Of a stretch of DNA of 64,000 nucleotides, positions 32,652-41,885 are shown in pieces. The position numbers and the translations under genes are program-made. Position 1 is the first letter of the stretch, and each line of letters starts with the position of its first letter. The stretch spans positions 124,001 to 188,000 of the forward strand of contig NZ_QFZZ01000008.1 of NCBI RefSeq assembly GCF_005233515.1, read 5' to 3'. Source of the stretch: Pseudomonas sp. CFBP13508. Lineage in GTDB: Bacteria > Pseudomonadota > Gammaproteobacteria > Pseudomonadales > Pseudomonadaceae. The notes beneath the pieces are model-generated. The model searched no databases and was not told the DNA's origin. It was given only the letters and a program-made list of their open reading frames with translations.

Positions 32652-34115
32652 TTAACGGAACGGCGGCTCGTCGAAGCTGCGCAACTTGCGCGAGTGCAGC
32701 GAGTTGAGCTCGGTGCGCAGCAGATCCACTGCTTCGATGCCGATTTTCAAATGCTGGCTGACCGCGCGTTCATAGAAGGCGTTGGCCGAGCCCGGCAGTT
32801 TGATTTCGCTGTGCAGCGGCTTGTCCGAAACGCAGAGCAACGTGCCGTAAGGCACACGCAGGCGATAACCCTGCGCTGCAATAGTGCCGCTTTCCATGTC
32901 CACCGCGACCGCGCGGGACAGGTTGATCAGCGGCCGCTCCTGAGCCCAGCGCAGTTCCCAGTTACGGTCGTCGTAGGTCAGAACCGTGCCGGTGCGCAGG
33001 CGCTTCTTCAGATCGTCGCCCTTCTCGCCAGTGACATTCGCCGCTGCCTGTTGAAGCGCAAGCTGCACTTCGGCCAGTGCCGGGATGGGGATATTCGGCG
33101 GCACCACGCGGTCGAGAATGCCGTCGCGACGCATGTAAGCGTGCGCCAGCACATAGTCGCCGATGGTCTGCGACTGACGCAGGCCGCCGCAATGGCCGAT
33201 CATCAGCCAGCAATGCGGGCGCAGCACGGCCAGGTGATCGGTGATGTTCTTGGCGTTGGACGGGCCGACACCGATGTTGACCAGCGTCACGCCGTGACCA
33301 TCGCTGGCGATCAGGTGATAGGCGGGCATCTGGTAACGGTGCCAGACCACACCGGCGGCAATTGCCGAGGCTTCGCCGTGGTCCATGCTCTTCTCGATGA
33401 TCACGTTGCCCGGCAGGACCATGCGCACGAACCGCGGGTCGCGGCGCAACTGCTCCAGACCATGAACGATGAACTGGTCGACGTAGCGGTGATAGTTGGT
33501 CAGCAGAATCCACGGCTGCACATGGCGCCAGTCGCTGCCGGTGTAATGCACCAGACGGCGCAGCGAGAAATCCACGCGCGCGGCGTCGAACAGTGCCAGT
33601 GGCAGCGGATCGGTGTTTTCCCAGTCGTAGAGACCGTCGGCAATGCCATCGGTAGCGGCGGACAGATCGGTACTCGGGAATACCCGCGCCAGCACCGCCG
33701 CAGTGACGCCGGAACCGGCCAGTTCATCGCCCTGTTCGACCACGTACGGATAAGGAATGTTCTGCTGGCTGACGCCGACTTCGACGGTCACGGTGAAGTC
33801 GTGCATCAACGGCGTCAGTTGTTCAAGCAGGTATTTGCGAAACGCCGCCGGGTGGGTGACGGTGACGCTGTAAGTGCCCGGCAACTGCACCTTGGCGTAA
33901 GCGCGGGTGGTCTGCGGCACTTCGCCCTGGCAGTGGTAGGTCAGACGCAGTTCGGGATAACGAAACAGAGCACGCTGTTCGGCGTCGGGCTCGACGCGGT
34001 CCTTGAGGTAACGCTTGAGGGCAGAATTCAGCGCAGTGGTGGCCCGCTCATGCAGCTCGGCCAGACGATCCACGGCTTGTTCGGCGGTTTGAACGACAAT
34101 AAACGCTTCGGTCAC
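32652..34115 (-). CDS. amn: AMP nucleosidase
   Basis: Amn splits AMP into adenine and ribose 5-phosphate and helps regulate the adenylate pool. From the GTG at 34115 the product has 487 residues, close to the family's usual length. It contains a distinct N-terminal domain followed by the nucleoside-phosphorylase-like domain (VNIGVGPSNAKNITDHL, LMIGHCGGLRQSQTIGDYV, VAVDMESGTIAAQG). I choose GTG at 34115 because AGGAAG precedes it by 6 nt. An ATG 13 codons upstream has no such site, and the long frame to 34418 reads through a REP doublet. Confidence 0.95.
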   Translation of the reverse strand: MTEAFIVVQTAEQAVDRLAELHERATTALNSALKRYLKDRVEPDAEQRALFRYPELRLTYHCQGEVPQTTRAYAKVQLPGTYSVTVTHPAAFRKYLLEQLTPLMHDFTVTVEVGVSQQNIPYPYVVEQGDELAGSGVTAAVLARVFPSTDLSAATDGIADGLYDWENTDPLPLALFDAARVDFSLRRLVHYTGSDWRHVQPWILLTNYHRYVDQFIVHGLEQLRRDPRFVRMVLPGNVIIEKSMDHGEASAIAAGVVWHRYQMPAYHLIASDGHGVTLVNIGVGPSNAKNITDHLAVLRPHCWLMIGHCGGLRQSQTIGDYVLAHAYMRRDGILDRVVPPNIPIPALAEVQLALQQAAANVTGEKGDDLKKRLRTGTVLTYDDRNWELRWAQERPLINLSRAVAVDMESGTIAAQGYRLRVPYGTLLCVSDKPLHSEIKLPGSANAFYERAVSQHLKIGIEAVDLLRTELNSLHSRKLRSFDEPPFR

Positions 34116-34221
34116 GATCAGCTTCCTGTGTTCTGACTTGCAGAGCTTCATCTTGCCTGCATCGTGGACGCACGGGAACAGTGGCGTTGTGGCGACACTT
34201 AAATCTGCAGACCAATGATGT

Positions 34222-34317
34222 CCCCTGTGGGAGCGAGCCTGCTCGCGAATGCGGTGGATCATCCAATAAAGATGTCGACTGACACACCGCTTTCGCGAGC
34301 AGGCTCGCTCCCACAGA
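34222..34317. repeat. REP doublet, type A, outward order
   Basis: Outward pair of the type A palindrome between the aidB-like and amn genes. The spacer includes TCGACTGACACACCGCT, nearly identical to the copy at 5071. Confidence 0.9.
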
Positions 34318-34335
34318 GGAGGGATTTGAGGTGGG

Positions 34336-35985
34336 TCAGAAAAGCTGTGGAGTCGAGCGGGCGACGATCGCTTCGACGTCCAGCCCACGCGGCAACGCGC
34401 CATAGACGCGACCGCCACCGCTCAGACGGCTGGCAATGAAAGCATCACTGACCGCCGAATTCCCCGCCTCCAACAGAAGCCTGGCCTGCAACCCGAGCGC
34501 GATGTCTTCGGTCAACTGCCGCGCTCGATACTGAATATCACTGGTGTCCTTGAACTGCGCCTGCAACTGCTGGATATGCGCGGCCAGACGCTTGTCGCCA
34601 TGGCCATCGCCCAGTTCGCTGAACAGCACATCCAGCACGCCCGGCTCCTTTGACAATGCGCGCAGCACATCCAGACATTGCACATTCCCCGAACCTTCCC
34701 ACGTCGAATTCACCGGCGCTTCGCGGTACAGGCGCGGCAGGATGCTGTCTTCGACATAACCGGCGCCGCCCATGCATTCGGCGGCTTCGTTGATCATTCC
34801 TGGCGCGCGTTTGCAGATCCAGTATTTGCCCACCGCCGTCACCAACCGCGCGAACTGCGCTTCGTGGCGATCATCCAGATGATCGAGCGCCTTGCCCATG
34901 CGCAGACTCAGCGCCAGCGCCGCTTCGCTTTCCAGGGCCAGATCGGCCAGCACGTTCTGCATCAGCGGCTGCTCGCTGAGCAATTTGTCGCCGACCTTGC
35001 GGTGCGCGCAGTGATGGCTGGCCTGGGTCAGCGCCTGGCGCATCAGCGAACTGGAACCGACCATGCAATCGAAACGGGTCATCGCCACCATCTCGATAAT
35101 GGTCGGCACGCCGCGCCCTTCTTCGCCGATCATCCATGCCAGTGCGCCACGAAACTCCACTTCGCTGGAGGCGTTGGACTGGTTGCCGAGTTTGTTTTTC
35201 AGACGCTGGATGTAGAACTGATTGCGCGTGTCGTCCGGGCGATGGCGCGGCAGCAGGAAGCAGCTCAAGCCCTTGTCGGTTTGCGCCAATGTCAGGAAGG
35301 CGTCGCACATCGGCGCCGAGCAGAACCACTTGTGCCCGACCAGTTCATAGGCCTGACCCGGGCCGCTGGGGCCGACCGGATAGGCTTTGGTGGTGTTGGC
35401 GCGGACATCGGTGCCGCCCTGCTTCTCGGTCATCGCCATGCCGATGGTCACGCCGGCCTTGTGCGCCATGCCGACGTTGCGCGGATCGTATTCGGTGGCG
35501 AGGACTTTCGGCAGCCACTGTTCGGCCAGCTCCGGCTGCAAGCGCAGGGCCGGCACGCTGGCGAAGGTCATGGTCAGCGGGCAACCACTGCCGGCCTCGG
35601 CCTGGCTGTGCAGATAGGTCATCGAAGCGCGGGCGACATGCGCGCCGTCCTGCGGGTGTGCCCAAGGCAGCGAGGTCAGGCCATGTTCGATCGCGGTGCG
35701 CATCAGCTCGTGGTAAGCCGGGTGAAACTCGACCAGATCGATGCGATGGCCGTAGCGATCATGGCTGGCAAATAGCGGTTTGTTCTGGTTGGCGAGAAAC
35801 CCCGCTTCCATCAGCGGCCCACCCGCCAGTGCGCCATAGGCATCGATGCGCGACTCGGCCCAACCGGCACCAAAACGCCGCGACCACTCCTGTAGCGGCA
35901 GGTCGATGCGGTACAGGTTGGTGCCGTCCAGCGACGGCGGCTGATTGGTGACTTCGTGGGTTTCGGCGAACTGATGCAGGTTCAT
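34336..35985 (-). CDS. AidB-like acyl-CoA dehydrogenase
   Basis: The 549-residue flavoprotein has the acyl-CoA dehydrogenase fold: an N-terminal helical domain, a beta domain with MAMTEKQGGTDVRANTT and YELVGHKWFCSAPMCDAFL, and a C-terminal helical domain with MGGAGYVEDSILPRLYREAP. Length and N terminus (VTNQPPSLDGTNLYRIDLPL) fit AidB, the FAD protein linked to the alkylation (Ada) response in E. coli. Whether this homologue protects DNA or oxidises an acyl-CoA is unknown. It lies upstream of amn on the same strand, separated by a REP doublet, and has no obvious operon partner. Confidence 0.88.
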   Translation of the reverse strand: MNLHQFAETHEVTNQPPSLDGTNLYRIDLPLQEWSRRFGAGWAESRIDAYGALAGGPLMEAGFLANQNKPLFASHDRYGHRIDLVEFHPAYHELMRTAIEHGLTSLPWAHPQDGAHVARASMTYLHSQAEAGSGCPLTMTFASVPALRLQPELAEQWLPKVLATEYDPRNVGMAHKAGVTIGMAMTEKQGGTDVRANTTKAYPVGPSGPGQAYELVGHKWFCSAPMCDAFLTLAQTDKGLSCFLLPRHRPDDTRNQFYIQRLKNKLGNQSNASSEVEFRGALAWMIGEEGRGVPTIIEMVAMTRFDCMVGSSSLMRQALTQASHHCAHRKVGDKLLSEQPLMQNVLADLALESEAALALSLRMGKALDHLDDRHEAQFARLVTAVGKYWICKRAPGMINEAAECMGGAGYVEDSILPRLYREAPVNSTWEGSGNVQCLDVLRALSKEPGVLDVLFSELGDGHGDKRLAAHIQQLQAQFKDTSDIQYRARQLTEDIALGLQARLLLEAGNSAVSDAFIASRLSGGGRVYGALPRGLDVEAIVARSTPQLF

Positions 35986-36080
35986 GACGGCGCTCCTTGT
36001 TCAGCAATGGCACCAGTTAAGCACTGGTGCTTTTTTGAACAAAGTGTCATAGGCGCCGTTTTTGCGGCGCTTTTACCCCA

Positions 36081-38432
36081 TCAGCAACTGAGCACGCGGC
36101 GCTGCAAGGCAGCCTGCAGATCCTCGAATTTCACTGGTTTGTGCAGATAGTCGATAGGCGCGCCCGGGGCGCATTGTTCGAGATCCGCACCCAGCGCCAG
36201 CATGAACACTGGCAAATGCGCGCAGCCTGGCAATGCATGGATCTGGCAGCACAGCGATGCGCCTTCGTGGCGGGGCAACTGGCAATCGATCAGCACCGCA
36301 TCAAAACTTTCCCGTTGCAGGCAGTCCAGCGCGGCGGCGCCGTTGTCAGCGCTGCGCACGCGAAAACCGAGCTTGAGCAACATGCCACGCATCACCAGTT
36401 GATTGACGCTGTCGTCGTCCACCAGCAGCACCGTGCAGTCCTGCGGCGCACGAATGCAATCGCGGGTCGGCTGATCCGCAGGCGCTTCGATCACCGGCAG
36501 TTCGAATTCGACATCGAGCTGGAAGCGGCTGCCGCGTCCCGGCTCGGAACGATGGGTGAGTTTGCCGCCGAGCAACTCGACCAGTTGCCGACAGATCGCC
36601 AGACCAACACCGAGGCCGCCGTATTCGCGAGTCATCGAACCATCGAGCTGGAAGAAACGCTGATACAGGGTCGCCTCGCCCAGATCAGTGAAACCGATGC
36701 CGGTGTCGATCACCGCAAACGACAGCGCCATGCGCTCATCCGCCGACGGCCGACCGGTAACGCGCAACGCCAGGCCGCCGACGCGGGTGAACTTGATCGC
36801 ATTGTCCAGCAGGCATTCCAGGCACTGCGCCAGTTTCGCGCTGTCGCCGAGCAAGCGATCCGGCAGGGTCGGCAGCACCTCGACCTTGAAGTCCAGTGAC
36901 TTGCTCGCTGCATTACCTTCGAACTGCACGCGCAACGCCTCGACCACTGCGCGCAGGCTGAAACTGCCCGGCGTCGCCTTGAGCTTGCCGGCCTGCAACT
37001 CAGTGAGCGTGAGGATGCCATTGACCATGCGCATCATGTCGCGGGCGGAACCGGCGGCGGTCTGTTGATATTGCTCTAGCTCGGGATCGAGGTCGACGGT
37101 CTGCATCAGCTCCAGCGAACCGATCACGCCGTTCATCGGCGTGCGCAATTCGTGGGTCAGCGTGGCGAGGAATTCATCCTTGAGCTTGTTGCTGTGGGCC
37201 AGTTGCTGGTTGAGCACTTCGAGTTTCTGCCCGGCGTCGAACAAGGTCTGCGCCTGTTGTTCGCGCATGGCGTTGATGCGATCGGCCAGCGCCAGCGACA
37301 GCAGCGCCACCTCGATCGCCGAGCCGATCTGGCTGGCGTACATGGTCAAAAACACGTTGGGCAGCAGGCCCAGCACCATCAGCGTATTGACGATGCCGCC
37401 GAGCAGGAACGCCGACCAGGCGATGATGAAGTAACGCGCAACGCGCAAGCCGCGCCACCAGGCAAGAATCCCGGCGGCAAAGATCACCACGGTGAAGGTC
37501 AGCGCCAGTGTGGTCGCCAGGCGCAGGGCCAGGGCGTAACTGGTCATCAGCGACAGGCCGATCACCAGCGCACTGAAGGCAATCAGGCCGATCAGCAAGC
37601 GATCCAGCCAGGGGCTGTGGGTCTTGGTCTGCAGGAAACTGCGGGCGAACTGGCTGCCGAACAGCCCGGCGCATCCGATGAAAAACGGCGTCGCGGCGTT
37701 GGCCCACCATGGGTTGTCCGGCCAGAAATACTCGACCGCCGCGCCGTTCACCGACAATTGATAGAGGCCGAACGAGCCGATATAGAAGATGTAATAGAGG
37801 TAACTGGTGTCGCGCACGCTCAGGTAGATGAACAGGTTGTAGACCAGCATCCCCAGCAGCACGCCATAAATGATGCCGAGTACATACAGGCGCACCGGTT
37901 GATCTTCGAGGTACGCAGTACTCGACCACAACGTCACCGGCGCCTGGATCGAGCCTTCGCTGGCCAGGCGCAGGTACAGCGTCTGTTGTTGATCCGGTTT
38001 GAAGGGAAGGTCGAACAGGTAATTGTTCTGGCGGATCTCGCGACTGGCGAAGGGCAAGGCATCGCCGGTCTGGCGCACCAGTCGGTATTCGCCGCGGGCA
38101 TCAGGCAAGTACAGATCAAGGAGATCGAGTGGCGGATACGCCAGCTCCAGCAGCCAGGTGCGCTGGGCGGCCGGGTTGCTCGGGCGGTAATGCAGGTCGA
38201 TCTTCAGCCAGAACGCCGAGCGCGAGTAACCGGCGTTGAGCGTGGCTTTGTCGTGGGTTTTGAACTGGCCGGCGGCATCTTGCGCGCGGACGTCGGCAAT
38301 CGTCGCCTGACCGCTCGGGTCTTCGAACACTTGCAGCGATCGGCCCAGTGGCAGGCTCTGGGTGAATTCGTCGAATTCGACAGCGCTCGCCATAAGGGGC
38401 AAGCAGAACAGCAACATCAGCAAATAGCGCAT
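36081..38432 (-). CDS. ladS: Hybrid sensor kinase LadS (7TMR-DISM, HisKA, HATPase, REC)
   Basis: The 783-residue protein has a signal peptide (residues 1-17), a periplasmic DISMED2-type sensor (about 30-170), seven membrane segments (about 185-385), a dimerisation domain with phosphoacceptor His427 in THELRTPMNG, an ATPase domain (LLDNAIKFT, DTGIGFTDLG, GLGVGLAICRQL) and a receiver with Asp716 in DAVLIDCQLP. In P. aeruginosa LadS responds to calcium and feeds the GacS/Rsm network. Its position divergent from thiD matches that species (recalled). The receiver has Gly (MLALGAD) where a Thr/Ser usually sits, though the conserved Lys (HKPV) is kept. Confidence 0.9.
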   Translation of the reverse strand: MRYLLMLLFCLPLMASAVEFDEFTQSLPLGRSLQVFEDPSGQATIADVRAQDAAGQFKTHDKATLNAGYSRSAFWLKIDLHYRPSNPAAQRTWLLELAYPPLDLLDLYLPDARGEYRLVRQTGDALPFASREIRQNNYLFDLPFKPDQQQTLYLRLASEGSIQAPVTLWSSTAYLEDQPVRLYVLGIIYGVLLGMLVYNLFIYLSVRDTSYLYYIFYIGSFGLYQLSVNGAAVEYFWPDNPWWANAATPFFIGCAGLFGSQFARSFLQTKTHSPWLDRLLIGLIAFSALVIGLSLMTSYALALRLATTLALTFTVVIFAAGILAWWRGLRVARYFIIAWSAFLLGGIVNTLMVLGLLPNVFLTMYASQIGSAIEVALLSLALADRINAMREQQAQTLFDAGQKLEVLNQQLAHSNKLKDEFLATLTHELRTPMNGVIGSLELMQTVDLDPELEQYQQTAAGSARDMMRMVNGILTLTELQAGKLKATPGSFSLRAVVEALRVQFEGNAASKSLDFKVEVLPTLPDRLLGDSAKLAQCLECLLDNAIKFTRVGGLALRVTGRPSADERMALSFAVIDTGIGFTDLGEATLYQRFFQLDGSMTREYGGLGVGLAICRQLVELLGGKLTHRSEPGRGSRFQLDVEFELPVIEAPADQPTRDCIRAPQDCTVLLVDDDSVNQLVMRGMLLKLGFRVRSADNGAAALDCLQRESFDAVLIDCQLPRHEGASLCCQIHALPGCAHLPVFMLALGADLEQCAPGAPIDYLHKPVKFEDLQAALQRRVLSC

Positions 38433-38922
38433 TGAAGCCCCAGCGTGGCTCGTCCGGTTGTGTCAGGAAGCCCCCCATTCCTTTTGAGTAGACGTAAAAC
38501 CGGTATTACCTGTGATTGTTTGGATCCAGCCTAGCATAGCCGTTGATGGCCATTGAGCACCATGGAAATTTTTCCTACAACAGCTCTAGAACGGGCGTTC
38601 CAGGGCAAAGCGCCGAGATAGAGCTGTTGGGTTGGTCAACTCGCGCCGACGGCCTCATTGATAGGTGACCAATTGTGGCGAGGGGATTTATCCCCGTTCG
38701 GCTGCGAAGCAGTCGCAAGTCCATCCAGCGAGGTGTGTCAGAAAGAACCGGATTGCAGGGTTTGGGGCCGCTTCGCAGCCCAGCGGGGCGGTGCGACGTT
38801 TCGCTAAATCCCCTCGCCACAGTTGTGGTTCATCTCCTCACTGCAGTGTTGTCAGACAATCTGTTGCGGATCGCTGTCAGGACTGAACCCCAAAATCAGC
38901 TTTGGTGGTAAGCTCGCGCACC
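38433..38922. other. 490-bp control region between ladS and thiD
   Basis: The gap between the divergent genes holds a type C repeat (38673-38822) and otherwise AT-richer sequence that should contain both promoters. I looked for a TPP riboswitch in front of thiD and did not find its CTGAGA core. No small gene is supported. Confidence 0.5.
38673..38822. repeat. Palindromic repeat, type C, enlarged
   Basis: The ends TGTGGCGAGGGGATTTATCC and AAATCCCCTCGCCACA form inverted repeats, and inner arms GGCTGCGAAGCAG and GCTTCGCAGCC pair. At 150 bp it is about 45 bp longer than the copies at 21626 and 48439. Confidence 0.85.
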
Positions 38923-39720
38923 ATGAATATCTACAGCTCCCGCCCCGTTGTCCTCTGTCTCTCCGGCCACGACCCCAGTGGTGGCGCCGGCTTGCAGGCA
39001 GATATCGAAGCCTTGCTCGCGCAGGGTTGCCATGCGGCTCCGGCCGTCACCGCCCTGACCGTGCAAGACACCGTCAACGTCACGGACTTCCGCGTCCTCG
39101 ACCGTGAGTGGGTACTGGCCCAGGCCAACGCCGTGCTCAACGACTCCGAAGTCGCAGCGGTGAAACTGGGCATGCTCGGTTCGCTGGAGATGGTCGACAC
39201 CGTGGTCGAACTGCTCTCGGCGCACCCGCACCTGCCAGTGGTCTGCGACCCGGTGCTGCGTGCCGGCGGCGGCGGACGCCTGGGCAAGGATGAGGTCGGC
39301 TACGCGATGCGCGAGCGTCTGCTGCCGCTGTCGATCATTGCCACCCCTAATCTTCCTGAAGCGCGCATCCTCGCCGAACTGCCCGAAGGCACGGCCGACG
39401 AGTGCGCAGAAAAACTCCTGCCATTCGTCAAAAACCTGCTGATCACCGGCGGCCATGGCGACGAAACTGAAATCCACAACCGCGTGTACAGCCGCGACGG
39501 CCTGCGCGAAACCTTTATCTGCCAGCGCCTGCCGGGCAGCTATCACGGCTCCGGTTGCACGTTGGCCAGCGCCCTCGCCGGTCGCCTGGCTCAGGGCGAA
39601 CACCTGGCCAGTGCCGTGCGCAGTGCGCTGGATTACACCTGGCGGACCCTGCGCGATGCCGAACAACTGGGCAAAGGCCAGTTCGTGCCGCGTCGCCTGC
39701 CGCTGGATTTCTGCTCGTAA
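38923..39720 (+). CDS. thiD: Hydroxymethylpyrimidine/phosphomethylpyrimidine kinase
   Basis: ThiD phosphorylates HMP to HMP-P and then HMP-PP in thiamine biosynthesis. The 265-residue product has the ribokinase-fold motifs SGHDPSGGAGLQADIEALL at the N terminus and GSGCTLASALAG, the anion hole with catalytic Cys, near residue 215. The start at 38923 gives the usual length; the upstream frame is intergenic. It leads a probable thiD-thiE-hemL operon, with 18 nt to thiE. Confidence 0.95.
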   Translation: MNIYSSRPVVLCLSGHDPSGGAGLQADIEALLAQGCHAAPAVTALTVQDTVNVTDFRVLDREWVLAQANAVLNDSEVAAVKLGMLGSLEMVDTVVELLSAHPHLPVVCDPVLRAGGGGRLGKDEVGYAMRERLLPLSIIATPNLPEARILAELPEGTADECAEKLLPFVKNLLITGGHGDETEIHNRVYSRDGLRETFICQRLPGSYHGSGCTLASALAGRLAQGEHLASAVRSALDYTWRTLRDAEQLGKGQFVPRRLPLDFCS

Positions 39721-39738
39721 CGTCGTGAGGTCTGCCCG

Positions 39739-40362
39739 ATGAAACTCCGTGGCCTGTATGCCATTACCGACAGCCAGTTGCTGGCCGGCAAGTTTCTGTC
39801 TTATGTGGAGGCGGCGCTCGACGGCGGCGTCACCCTGCTGCAATACCGCGACAAGAGCAGCGATGAGGCCCGCCGTCTGCGCGAGGCCGAGGCGTTGCGC
39901 AACCTGTGCGAGCGCTACAAGACGCAACTGATCATCAACGATGACGCCGAACTGGCCGCGCGCCTCAACGTCGGCGTGCACCTCGGCCAGACCGACGGCC
40001 CGCTGTCGCCGACCCGTGCCCTGCTCGGTTCGAAAGCCATCATCGGTTCGACCTGCCATGGGCAAATCGCTCTGGCCGAACAGGCTGCCAAAGAAGGCGC
40101 GAGTTACGTCGCCTTCGGCCGCTTCTTCAATTCCACCACCAAACCCGGTGCGCCGAGTTGCAGCCTCGACTTGCTCGACGAAGCCAAACGCACGCTGCAC
40201 TTGCCGGTCTGCGCGATTGGCGGCATCACCCTCGATAACGCCGCGCCGCTGGTGGAGCACGGTGTCGATCTGCTCGCCGTGATCCACGGTTTGTTCGGCG
40301 CCGAGAGCAGCGCCGAAGTGACCCGCCGCGCCCGCGCCTTCAACGAACTTCTGAAAATCTGA
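39739..40362 (+). CDS. thiE: Thiamine-phosphate synthase
   Basis: ThiE joins HMP-PP and the thiazole phosphate to give thiamine phosphate. The 207-residue TIM barrel shows VTLLQYRDKS, LIINDDAELAARLN (magnesium and pyrophosphate binding), VGVHLGQTDG and YVAFGRFFNSTTKPGA. It follows thiD by 18 nt and precedes hemL by 15 nt, so one transcript is likely. The HMP kinase and this synthase act in consecutive steps. Confidence 0.95.
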   Translation: MKLRGLYAITDSQLLAGKFLSYVEAALDGGVTLLQYRDKSSDEARRLREAEALRNLCERYKTQLIINDDAELAARLNVGVHLGQTDGPLSPTRALLGSKAIIGSTCHGQIALAEQAAKEGASYVAFGRFFNSTTKPGAPSCSLDLLDEAKRTLHLPVCAIGGITLDNAAPLVEHGVDLLAVIHGLFGAESSAEVTRRARAFNELLKI

Positions 40363-40377
40363 TTTGAGAGCCCGATC

Positions 40378-41661
40378 ATGTCTCGTTCCGAAACCCTGTT
40401 TGCCAATGCTCAGAAACACATCCCCGGCGGCGTCAACTCGCCGGTGCGCGCGTTCAAGAGCGTCGGCGGCACCCCGCTGTTCTTCAAACACGCCGAAGGC
40501 GCTTATGTCACCGACGAAGATGACAAGCGTTATGTCGATTACGTGGGTTCGTGGGGCCCGATGATCCTCGGCCACAGCCATCCGGACGTGCTCGACGCGG
40601 TGCGCAATCAGCTGCAACACGGCCTGTCCTACGGCGCACCGACCTCGATGGAAACCGAGATGGCCGATCTGGTCTGCTCGCTGGTGCCGTCGATGGACAT
40701 GGTGCGCATGGTCAGCTCCGGCACCGAAGCGACCATGAGTGCGATCCGTCTGGCCCGTGGTTACACCGGGCGCGACAGCATCATCAAGTTCGAAGGCTGC
40801 TACCACGGCCACTCCGACAGCCTGCTGGTCAAGGCCGGTTCCGGCGCTCTTACCCAAGGCGTACCGAGCTCGGCCGGCGTGCCGGCAGCGTTCGCCAAAC
40901 ACACCCTGACCCTGCCGTTCAACGACATCGACGCGGTTGAAGCGATGCTCGCCGAAGTGGGCGAAGAGGTGGCGTGCATCATCGTCGAGCCGGTGGCTGG
41001 CAACATGAACTGCGTGCCGCCAGCGCCGGGCTTTCTCGAAGGCCTGCGTTCGCTGTGCGACAAGCACGGCGTGGTGCTGATTTTCGACGAAGTGATGACC
41101 GGTTTCCGCGTCGCCCTCGGCGGTGCCCAGGCGCACTACGGTGTGACGCCGGACCTGACCACGTTCGGCAAGATAATCGGCGGCGGTATGCCGGTGGGCT
41201 GCTTCGGTGGCAAGCGCGAGATCATGCAGCGCATCGCCCCACTGGGTCCGGTGTATCAGGCCGGTACGTTGTCGGGTAATCCGCTGGCGATGGCTGCCGG
41301 CCTGACGACCTTGCGTCTGATCAGCCGCCCGGGCTTCCACGCCGAACTGACCGACTACACCGCGCGCATGCTCGACGGTCTGCAGCAGCGCGCCGATGCC
41401 GCCGGCATTCCGTTCGTGACCACTCAGGCCGGCGGCATGTTCGGTCTGTACTTCAGCGGCGCCGACGACATCGTCACCTTCGACGACGTGATGGCCAGCG
41501 ACGCGGCAATGTTCGGTCGCTTCTTCCACTTGATGCTGGAAGGTGGCGTGTACCTGGCGCCGAGCGCTTTCGAAGCCGGTTTCACCTCGATTGCCCACGG
41601 CGAAGCCGAGTTGCAACTGACGCTGGACGCTGCCGAGCGTGCCTTCGCTGCACTGAAATAA
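40378..41661 (+). CDS. hemL: Glutamate-1-semialdehyde 2,1-aminomutase
   Basis: HemL converts glutamate-1-semialdehyde to 5-aminolevulinate, a PLP-dependent step of heme synthesis. The 427-residue product has PGGVNSPVRAFKSVGG near the N terminus, SSGTEATMSAIRLARG for the cofactor, LIFDEVMTGFRV with the PLP-binding Asp, and the Schiff-base lysine in TTFGKIIGGGMPVG. It is probably the last gene of the thiD-thiE-hemL operon, which ends at a hairpin 11 nt after the stop. Confidence 0.97.
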   Translation: MSRSETLFANAQKHIPGGVNSPVRAFKSVGGTPLFFKHAEGAYVTDEDDKRYVDYVGSWGPMILGHSHPDVLDAVRNQLQHGLSYGAPTSMETEMADLVCSLVPSMDMVRMVSSGTEATMSAIRLARGYTGRDSIIKFEGCYHGHSDSLLVKAGSGALTQGVPSSAGVPAAFAKHTLTLPFNDIDAVEAMLAEVGEEVACIIVEPVAGNMNCVPPAPGFLEGLRSLCDKHGVVLIFDEVMTGFRVALGGAQAHYGVTPDLTTFGKIIGGGMPVGCFGGKREIMQRIAPLGPVYQAGTLSGNPLAMAAGLTTLRLISRPGFHAELTDYTARMLDGLQQRADAAGIPFVTTQAGGMFGLYFSGADDIVTFDDVMASDAAMFGRFFHLMLEGGVYLAPSAFEAGFTSIAHGEAELQLTLDAAERAFAALK

Positions 41662-41671
41662 TCGCCGTACC

Positions 41672-41704
41672 GCTGACGTTGGCTATGGCCAGCGTCAGCT
41701 TTCA
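41672..41704 (+). terminator. Probable terminator of the thi-hemL operon
   Basis: GCTGACGTTGGC and GGCCAGCGTCAGC pair around a short loop with one G-T wobble, followed by a short T-run. It starts 11 nt after the hemL stop. Confidence 0.7.
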
Positions 41705-41797
41705 CCTACATCCGCTCGGTTTTTCCGACGCGTCTGCGAAAATCCTGCCCGAATCGGGCGATATATTCCCCAAGCAGCAGAAAAACGAGTAAAGACT

Positions 41798-41827
41798 TTG
41801 TAAGGATGGCCCTGCTTATTTCATAAT
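41798..41827 (+). promoter_or_regulatory. Candidate promoter of the Sel1-repeat gene
   Basis: TTGTAA (41798-41803) and CATAAT (41822-41827) are separated by 18 nt and lie 58 nt upstream of the ATG at 41886, in an AT-rich stretch after the hemL terminator. Confidence 0.5.
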
Positions 41828-41885
41828 GCGCGCTTATTGGATCCCTCGACGGGTCCGCGTGCCCTCCAGAGGTAAGTCGATTCCC

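Noticed and set aside
34116..34418. N-terminal extension of AMP nucleosidase
   Set aside because: It reads through a REP doublet, and the GTG at 34115 has a strong ribosome binding site and gives the family length.
37152..38435. A 427-codon frame antisense to ladS
   Set aside because: Low-complexity Gln/Arg/His-rich translation opposite a clear sensor kinase; no start signal.
38823..38922. A TPP riboswitch in front of thiD
   Set aside because: The conserved CTGAGA core and partner segments are absent. In pseudomonads TPP switches are expected at thiC rather than here.
38896..41616. A 906-codon open frame antisense to thiD, thiE and hemL
   Set aside because: The sense strand encodes three well-recognised enzymes with all catalytic motifs. 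Long antisense frames are common opposite high-GC genes, and its translation (His/Gln/Arg/Val-rich, no domain) is typical of a shadow.
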